Source of the DNA: Impatiens glandulifera
Lineage: Eukaryota > Streptophyta > Magnoliopsida > Ericales > Balsaminaceae
Reading direction: 5' to 3'
DNA length: 64,000 nucleotides
Assembly: GCF_907164915.1 (NCBI RefSeq)
Contig: NC_061866.1
Span: 28,227,905-28,291,904 of the forward strand
A program made the position numbers and the translations under genes. Below the pieces are notes generated by a model, which was not told where the DNA came from, ran no database searches, and saw only the letters and a list, made by a program, of their open reading frames with translations. Below are positions 56,229 through 64,000 of the stretch, one piece after another; position 1 is the stretch's first letter, and every line of letters begins with the position of its first letter.

Positions 56229-57420
56229 GATGTCATCCTTAAAATCATTTGGCAATGATTGTCTAGAAACTCTGAAAAGCCAATAGCGAGTGCATTTCAG
56301 TCAGTCAAAACTCAATACTAGCGACATTGATGGACGATATGGACGTAGCTCAAAAGACAAGGGAGAATACAACACATTAAATTGAAATAACTGTAATAAA
56401 TCAAACCACTCCGAAAAGGACTGTTGGTATAAAGGTCAATCTAGATGCAACAAATGTCATCGATATGATCACCTCACCAAAGATTGTCGAAGTGGAAACA
56501 TTCATCAAAAAAGTCAGACTGAGACAAATCAAATAGCCTCATAGACACACGGAACATTCTATGTGTGTCACATAGCCATTGACAAAAAGAGAGGAGAATG
56601 ATTACAAGATAACGGATGCAGCACCAAATGACACCGACCTCAGAAATCTTCTCCAAGATAGACAAAAGATTCAATGCCCTATTCATTTCTGAAATAGAGA
56701 GAAAACGAAGTCAAAAGGGCTTGGAAGAATCTCCATCAAGAAAAATGAAGGACCGAATTATATTAACAATGTACTATGTGTGAGGAGTTTGAGCCAAAAT
56801 TTACTTAGTCTAGGACAATTAGTGGAAAATGGGTATAAGCTTTACTTCGATAACAATGAGTGCATTATATTTGATAGACAAGATAAGTCAAAAGTTTTCA
56901 TCAAGATCAAAATGGTCAATTGAAGCTTCTCTCTCAACATCAATTATGCAAACCTAAAAGAAGGTCAAGTTAGTATCAACCGAGATGTTCAAGTTGATGA
57001 AAATTCTTGGTTGAATTGGGAAGAAAACAAAATAGAGAAATTTGAAATTTTAATTAGTACTAAAAATGATGAACATATTTATCAGTGCCAAGTACACCAA
57101 ATCAAGGCTTAGATCAACTCAATGAAGAAATTTGTAACTCAAGTAATCCGACTTCTTCCCCGAGTTCAACTTCAAAGAGGTACAAATCAATAATCAATAT
57201 ATATTCTACATGAAACTATTGTTCAATTGAGCCCAAAAAATTTGTCGAAGCAATAAAAGAAGAATCATGGAGAAAAACAATGGATGACGAAATCCATGTG
57301 ATCATGAAGAATCAGAATGGCATCTCGTTGACAAATCACACAACAAAGAAGTCATTTATGACAAATAGATTTACAAAGACAAGCATCGTTTTTCGAAGTT
57401 AAACTAACAACATGATGTAG
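56229..57420 (+). pseudogene. Decayed copia gag-pol (plus strand), downstream part
   Basis: Continues the gag of 51840-52381: a zinc knuckle CNKCHRYDHLTKDC (C-x2-C-x4-H-x4-C) at about 56445-56490, preceded by a degraded second knuckle (CNKSNHSEKDC). Protease region with DNGCSTK in place of DSG, then YINNVLCVRSLSQNLLSLG. It then passes to an EAIKEESWRKTMDDEI segment, the start of RT, so the integrase is deleted. Several stops. Ends about 57420 without an LTR. Confidence 0.85.
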
Positions 57421-59790
57421 AGAGTACTCCTAATGTATAATTTTTTTTTAATTTCAATGGACAAAGCTATTTTTCATTAATCCATAATTAATTTGAGTAT
57501 CACAAGAATCGTGGTCAATCATTCCAACAAAATAAATCCAAGTAAAAGTCATGACATGAGTTGTCATGAGTTTATATAAAAAAAATAAACAGTTTTGCTT
57601 TAATTAATCATCCTTTAACTGATCAAATCAAGGTTTAGTTGAACTGAACTGTTCTACTATTGAGACCGCTCAAATGAAAGCCAAATCAAATATTTTATTT
57701 AATAAAAATTGTTACTCTTAAGCTCATGTTAGTCCAGGTGCCATGTACATCGAAATGATAGCTAAGAATATTCATATTAAAAGTAACAAAGAAACAACTA
57801 ATTAAATCTTAGCATTTTAACAAAATTCTCACCATAATCTAGGAAATCGACTTTAGGTATTACTTGTTCATCCTTGTAGATTCTATTTGCACAAAAAATA
57901 TGTGATTAACCAGAACATGCAAAATAAATTGTCATTTAACTATATTCATAACATAAATATAAATGTAGAAGTAGCTTGATCCAACACTTAAGGGAGTCCT
58001 CAAATGTTGATTCCCAATACCTACAAATGGGAATGTTTGTGATTTTATATTAAGTATATGAATTTTTAGGAACACACTACTATATGAAGTACACTACTAT
58101 ATGATCTCATCTTCCTCCTTGACTTATCTTTCGAGAAGTACACTTAGAGTAGGTAATTCAATCTCGACAGACTACATGATGTCTATATCATAGAACAATG
58201 ATAAAGGAATTTCGGTCGAAAAGTTTGGGTAGTTGCTTGATAACCCTACAAGCATTAAGATAGGTTCATGTGTCAATCCTTCTACATTTGGATTATTTTT
58301 TATGATCATAATGACATTTTTGCCCATTATTTCAACTGCCCTAATGGTTTTCGGTCTTTATGGTGACCACTTACGATACTTAATGTTGAATTCATCCAAA
58401 ACAATTATTACCTTTACTACGCCTAAAAAAAGGTCCGCACGCAACTTCGACATGCTAAAAAATCGACTCGAATATCCTCCCATAAATTACCTTCTTTTTG
58501 AATCCTAGGGAGGATGATGAATTAAAATGGTAAACTAGTTAATGGGTTAATTTCTAAGAATGTTTAATAGAATCGACTAAGTTGAGAAATAAACTCGGAT
58601 CGAGCTCGTCTCCAAGATTGTCATTCTATAAGTGAAGTAGACATAAATGGGCTCTCTTAGAGTCGCCACCTAATTTATTTCCTTTAAAAATTAAGAATGA
58701 AAAATATTTTAGAAATACTTTTTAGGTTCGATACCTAGATAAATGTGGGAAGGAAATCGATGTTATGTCTCACACGCCCGTCCAGATGTATAGTCTATAC
58801 TACGATACTATAGGTCTTTTTTAACACGTGACAATTGCCCTGTCATATATATATTAACTTTGTTATCAAATATTTTTTTCTTAAAACAGACCTTATCATT
58901 TAAAAAATAAAATACTATTTCTTTAATTCTTTCTCATCGTCTCCTACCTCCACAAACTGCATCACCGCCTCCTACCTCCTCAAACTGCATCCATTGTCTC
59001 TTCCATTTCATTCGATCCATCTGCATACATCATTAACTACTTACTAATACTTTTAGTACAAATCCCCAATCACTTCTCAAACTCTCTCTTATCTCCACCG
59101 TCCTTATCGAGTTCATCCATTTATTGATGTTTTCTTCAATGAGGTTTCAACAAAAAACGTGCATACAATTAATCGATCTCCGTGAACTCGATTCAAACTC
59201 CGCTTCCAAATTAAATAACACAATCCATTTCTTTTCCAGCACGATTGAGATCCAATAGCCAATCGTTCATGAATCCATCGCGTTCGAGAATCTTGGTCAA
59301 TATGATCTGTGTTTCTTTGGTTGAGTTTGATATTCCTAGTTATATTCCTTAGGGCGCCTCTTGCATAGTTTGAAATAAAATATTTTGCTATACAAACAAT
59401 ATAAATTTAAAAGAAAGTGGATACGACAAGGCAGGATAGTTTGACAAAATTTTAACGGAGTTAAATATTTATGTTAAGTTTAATAAATTTAACACTTTTT
59501 GACAAGTATTTATACATAAATAAAATTTTACAACTTAATAAACAAATTTGACACATCTATCCAACTTTATAAAAAAATGACATTCTACTTGGAAGACTTA
59601 TTAAAGTACAGTTGATTACATCTACGTAAACACAAAAATAGATGAGTCAACTAGATAGGACAACAACGTTGGAAGATGCATGCGTTTTAGGAATAATCTA
59701 TCATTTTGGCTAAAGATAATGTTTAGAAAGTCACTCAACAATCGATGTAGAAAGAGTTTGAATAATTTTTAAATTGAATTTCCAACTTGT
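57421..59790. other. Intergenic DNA, no supported gene
   Basis: AT-rich. The 91-codon ORF at 58233-58508 starts with TTG and has no recognisable domain. 58655-58790 contains agagtcgccacctaattt and, further on, acacgcccgtcca, a pair of phrases I associate with a widespread plant retrotransposon-derived repeat, but no element can be delimited. 58940-59000 has a short tandem repeat (cctacctccacaaactgcatc). Confidence 0.5.
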
Positions 59791-59799
59791 TTTGATTTA

Positions 59800-60426
59800 T
59801 CAAACATAAACACATACCTTGATTTCCTCTTCTCAACAACCCTTGCATGGTTTTTATCCACAAATCTATCCAAACAATGGACTTGGGTTTCTTGATCATC
59901 AATTTCTCAGATCCACCTTTCTAGAACCATAAAACTCACTTCATAGTCTCCTTTTATGTCATTCTCAGATTTTAGAAGAATCTTGTCTTCATCTTCAATG
60001 GCCAACCATTTGGCCAATTCCAAACCATCACAAACCATAAGGAACAAATGACACATGCTTCAATCTCTCCATCTCATCTTCATCCTTTGGTTAGTCTTTA
60101 TCTAACATCTTAAAGTGGACTACCAATTAAATACACTCCCTTGCAAAGGACATAAAAAACCTATAAACATCTCTTTGTAGGAAACTTGGTTGACCAACTT
60201 GAAACCAATATCTACACACGCCTTTATTTATTATCATTTCAAACGACCCTCTTGATTTCTCCAACGTGTTTATGTCAATCTTCTTTTTAAGCATATACAT
60301 GACTTCTCAAATAGTTTCTATGTCATTGAAAGCAAGTGGATAATCTTCGTAGAGCAACAACAAGATTTTGTGTTTAACACTTACAACTTTGAAAGGGTTT
60401 TTCCATCAATTTATGCTTATAAAAAT
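59800..60426 (-). pseudogene. Unidentified coding remnant
   Basis: On the minus strand several stretches stay open with protein-like composition: about 59830-60040 reads GLELAKWLAIEDEDKILL, then SENDIKGDYEVSFMVLERWI, a TGA, and TQVHCLDRFVDKNHARVVEK; about 60140-60400 reads KILLLLYEDYPLAFNDIE, then MYMLKKKIDINTLEKS and CRYWFQVGQPSFLQRDVY. Stops and frame changes separate them. I do not recognise the family; it may be a host gene fragment or the domain of an unknown element. Confidence 0.4.
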
Positions 60427-61304
60427 CACTACAACAAAAATGACTTTCGGCGACGCTTAAAAAGACTTCTGCCAACCTTTAAAAGGGTCGCTAAAAACAT
60501 TACCGACACTTATTATTGCGTCGCCAGAAGTAGGGTGGGCGCAAGTTTTTACCACGCTTATGTAAGCGTCGGTACAAGCGTTGCCGAAAGGCGAAAGTTT
60601 TAACAACGCTTATTTAAGCGTTGGCAAAATTAAAAAACGTCGCTAAAAGTCTATTTTATTTTATACTATTTTTTTCTATTTTCATTTTAGATGTTATTTT
60701 TTTATCTCAACTATTATCACATTTGCCCTTCATCTCTCAAGTAATAATGAACATAACCTTAAATCCTTATGGTGAACCCATAGTCCAGCACATTATATTT
60801 TAGAAACACTTCAGAAACTAATGTACTCTCTCATATTTTATATACCAAAAACTTATTCTTTTCCTCCGATGTGGGATAAATGTCATATTAACACTTCAGA
60901 AACTAATAAACTCTCTCATATTTTACTTTTAATTTAATTAAATTTAAATAATGATTAAATAAAAGACATATATTAATAATACTATAAAATGTTTAAAAAT
61001 TATGTTATATAAAAAATATTAATTAAATTTTAATGTTAACAAAATTTTAAGTCAAATTTAATTTAAAAAAAAATAAAAATTAAAATAAAATATTTACAAT
61101 ATTTAAAAATAAAACATAAAAATTATTATAATTTAAAATATTTAAATTATAAGGTTTTAACAAAGTTACAAAGTTGGTATATAAAAAATATAAAGGTGGT
61201 TGTATAGATATAAAGGTTGGCAAAAAAAATTTTCTTTTCATTTTTACTCACGCTTAATATGGGTTGGCATATAAGGGTCACTGAAAGTATGTTTTGTTGT
61301 AGTG
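60427..61304. mobile_element. Small non-autonomous CACTA element (878 bp)
   Basis: Ends CACTACAACAAAAAT and (complement) CACTACAACAAAACA, perfect 3-bp duplication AAT (60424-60426 and 61305-61307). Subterminal copies of AAGCGT and CGACGC-type motifs (gcgtcgcc, aagcgtcgg, aagcgttgg) lie in the first 220 bp. Internally acttcagaaactaat-ctctctcatatttta is repeated at about 60808 and 60894. No coding capacity. It is a different CACTA family from 52382-56228. Confidence 0.92.
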
Positions 61305-62460
61305 AATATATGTAGATGTTAGATAAATAGTATGTAGAACAGAAATATACCTCAATTCAATTAAATAATAATAGTTGAACAATACGACACTATGGGCATG
61401 AATGTTTGGCCAAGGGTTTTTTTACCTAAATGATTATCCCATAAATAACATGCATAAAATGAGCCTATTAAAAATTAATATGTTGACACGATCTATGTCA
61501 CATCTATGTCACATTCACAATTTTATTAGAAAATAATTAAAATTAAAGCTGAAACTCGTTTTTGGACGGTGTTCTAAGAACTTTCTAGGCGTGATTTTTT
61601 CATTTTTTTATATAAAAGTCATGAACCAAATGAATTTCATTTTTAGATCATTGTAATTAACAAACATAATTGCAAAAATATTGTCAATTTAGTTATATGA
61701 GATTTTGATGCAGTATTAAATGTATAACCAAAACTAAAAAAACGAAGCCATTAGACATCTAGGAGTTACCTTGCCAAGCTCAGCAAGAATAGGGGTACTA
61801 GATCAAAAAGCTTGAAAATATTTAATTGAATAAAAAATATTTCTGAGATTCATGTAAAATTTCAAATAATATAAGCATTCAGATTAATATTAATATAGGT
61901 CGAAGAGTAATAACCAGTATATGTGTTTTTACGCTTACATAAATATCTTGAACTCCTTGTCGAAATCTAGGAACAACCTAAATATTTGCCAAGCACAAAC
62001 TAAACATTATAACTAAAATCCCATCAGTTCAAATATTTATTTACGAAAACTGTTGCAAGGAAATCACAAGTCAATTTAGACCAAGAAAGTTTAAAAATGA
62101 GGGTAGATAACAAAATAAAAACGTTTTTTAACCTTTTGGTTTAAACTATTGCAAATGACTAGCTATCACTTATTATATATGGGCAGTGGGCATTAACATT
62201 TCCACCTTCATAATATGAATCAGGTGTAATAAATTGTTAGAATTGCATGTTGATATCACATGAAAATCATTATGCATCATAAATGGCCGTTTGAAAATTT
62301 TAAACTATTTATGTCGAATTTTACTCATTATGGTATTCATATCATGGTTGACATTACTACTTATATCTAGAATAGTATACATAATAAATCTGTTAATGTG
62401 GTGTAACTTCCACTATATTTCCACTATATTGATTAGATATTATTAGAACTAGTATGTATC
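61305..62460. repeat. Segmental repeat, copy 2
   Basis: Matches 49186-51650 minus LINE copy 2 and minus the stretch 49558-50040. It gives an empty site for the LINE: ctagctatcacttattatat runs on to aatatgaatcaggtg. No gene. Confidence 0.8.
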
Positions 62461-62519
62461 ACGTGTATTTGTACGAGTAATAATATAAAAAATCGTGAAA
62501 AAAATATTACGGTAAAAAT

Positions 62520-63595
62520 GTTTATGAGCGGGTTAACCCACAATCTGACCCAAGTATCCATTTAATCTCACATATATATACAAATTAACCACAGCTCTCG
62601 ATCCGACAATCCGGACACTTTAAAAATTAAGTATCATTATATATATATATATAGATTAATTAGTTAAAAAGTTGAACTGATATTGTTAAGATGTACCGTG
62701 TTCATTAAATTTGGTGTTAAATTTAAAATATAAAGTGTTAATAGCCTAGTTGGTTAAAAGGTTGTACTTGTTTTGCTAGGTTGCAAATTCGAACCATTCC
62801 TATAGCATTTTTAATTTTATTTTTAACCGTTTTAAATTTATGGGCAGATGAACCCACAATTCGACCTAAATATCCATTTACTCTCACATATATATCCAAA
62901 TTAACCACAGCTCTTAACCTGGCAATCCGGACACATTAAAAATTAAGCATCATTATATATATATATAAATATATTAGTTAGTTAAAAAGTTGAACTTATA
63001 TTGTTAAAATGTCCCGCGTTCATCAAATTTGGTGTTAGATTTAAAATATAGTGTTATTAGCCTAGTTGGTTAAAGGGTTGTATTTGTTTTTCTAGGTTGC
63101 AAGTTCGAACCATACTTATAGTATTTTTAATTTTATTTTTAACCGTTTTAAGTTTATGGGCGGGTCAACCCACAATCTAACCAAAATATCCATTTACTCT
63201 CACATATATATCCAAATTAACCACAACTCTTGACCTGAAAATCCGGACATTTTAAAAATTAAGCATCATTATATATATATATAGATTAATTAGTTAAAAA
63301 GTTGAACTTATATTGTTAAAATGTCCCGCGTTCATCAAATATTGTGTTGAATTTAAAATATAAAGTGTTATTAGCCTAGTTGGTTAAAGGGTTATTCTTG
63401 TTTTGCTAGGCTGCAAGTTCGAACCATACCTATAGCATTTTTAATTTTAACCGTTTTATGTTTATGGCGGGTCAACCCACTATCCGACCCAAGTATTCAT
63501 TTACTCTCAAATATATATCAAAATTAACCACAACTCTCGACCCGGCAATCCGGACACTTTAAAAATTAAGCATAATTATATGTATATAGATATCT
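62520..63595. repeat. 315-bp tandem array with tRNA-like Pol III boxes
   Basis: Three full units plus a partial one; the phrase tttatg-gggt-aacccac recurs near 62521, 62838, 63153 and 63461. Each full unit contains TAGCCTAGTTGG (an exact match to the A-box consensus TRGYNNARNNGG) and, about 35 bases on, GTTCGAACC (a B-box match; the first unit has ATTCGAACC), at about 62743-62796, 63059-63112 and 63372-63424. Units also share (AT) runs. It looks like a tRNA-derived SINE or tRNA-like sequence amplified in tandem. Confidence 0.8.
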
Positions 63596-63613
63596 TAACA
63601 ATCAATTTTATTA

Positions 63614-64000
63614 TGATAGGATTGACGTAATCGATAGAGACGGGATCTGCCAATTGATGACGGCTTAAGATAAACGATTTGATAGAAATCTTATTAAGGA
63701 TTTAAATCACTTTCTGTTCTTCACAAACCCTTGCAAACTCTTGAACGATTCAAGTGCGAAAACGTTTGCTCAGGTTTTAAGCTAAGAACCAAAGAATGAT
63801 AAGATGACAGAAAGAAAATGACACAGTAGTTTGTTTATGGATGTTCGGAGTAAAACTCTCCTACGTCACCCCTTCTTCCAACCACCGGAAGGATTCACTA
63901 TACGTTTCTTATAATCAAATACACAGTAAAATATAATGAAGAATATCACTAAGCTATACAGAACAGAACAGACTCTGTTCAACTGTTGAAGGATTCACGG
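63614..64000 (-). mobile_element. Partial LTR of a TE2-like element, cut by the window end
   Basis: Starts TGATAGGATTGACG and continues with tgacggcttaag and the conserved leader block (63831-63878, TTTATGGATGTTCGGAG then CTCCTACGTCACCCCTTC), followed by aaccaccggaaggattcacta as in TE2. Similarity to the TE2 LTR is clear but lower than between the two TE2 LTRs. Confidence 0.85.

Noticed and set aside
58233..58508. 91-codon ORF as a small membrane protein
   Set aside because: TTG start, no recognisable motif, hydrophobicity explained by T-rich DNA.
62743..63424. Functional tRNA genes
   Set aside because: A and B boxes are present, but acceptor and anticodon stems do not form convincingly and the units repeat with the flanks.

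Overview
This is a plant nuclear window, almost certainly from a flowering plant: very AT-rich non-coding DNA, Ty1/copia elements with initiator-methionine tRNA primer sites, CACTA transposons and an L1-type LINE. The accessory ORFs resemble uncharacterised proteins I recall from Lamiales genomes, so an asterid is my guess; the species cannot be read from the sequence. I see no intact host gene. Nearly everything is repeat or mobile DNA.

Layout. (1) 1-48149 is a tandem array of about 3.4-kb non-coding units (six seen, starts at 1, 3401, 6812, 10272, 13503, 33163) into which two long LTR retrotransposons have inserted. TE1 (15955-32030, minus strand, TSD TATAT) is a 16-kb copia element; TE2 (33289-44982, minus strand, TSD TATTA) is an older, more decayed relative, itself hit by a solo LTR (40873-42049, TSD CACTT). 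(2) 48150-48339 is an LTR fragment that ends the array. (3) 48340-62460 is a mosaic: two 5'-truncated LINE copies, a segmental repeat present at 49186-51650 and 61305-62460, a decayed plus-strand copia remnant (about 51840-57420) split by a 3.8-kb CACTA element (52382-56228), and a small CACTA derivative (60427-61304, TSD AAT). (4) 62520-63595 is a tandem array of about 315-bp units containing tRNA-like Pol III boxes. (5) 63614-64000 is the start of another TE2-like LTR running off the window.

The most interesting system is in TE1 and, reduced, in TE2. Downstream of pol TE1 carries three paralogous accessory genes (called A, D and B here) that share one protein family; B is continuous with a C-terminal coiled-coil region. 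A, D and B each have a TATA box 75-125 bp upstream of the ATG, so they look like separately transcribed genes inside a retrotransposon. The block has been tandemly duplicated and partly deleted, giving extra broken copies A', B' and D' and explaining the size. TE2 keeps one broken family member in the same place.

The elements appear to work as LTR-driven gag-pol units plus internally promoted accessory genes, but every copy here is damaged. gag and pol of TE1 contain three in-frame stops and a frameshift, TE2 pol has a stop and several frameshifts, and accessory genes A and B have stops. Only D is a fully open accessory ORF.
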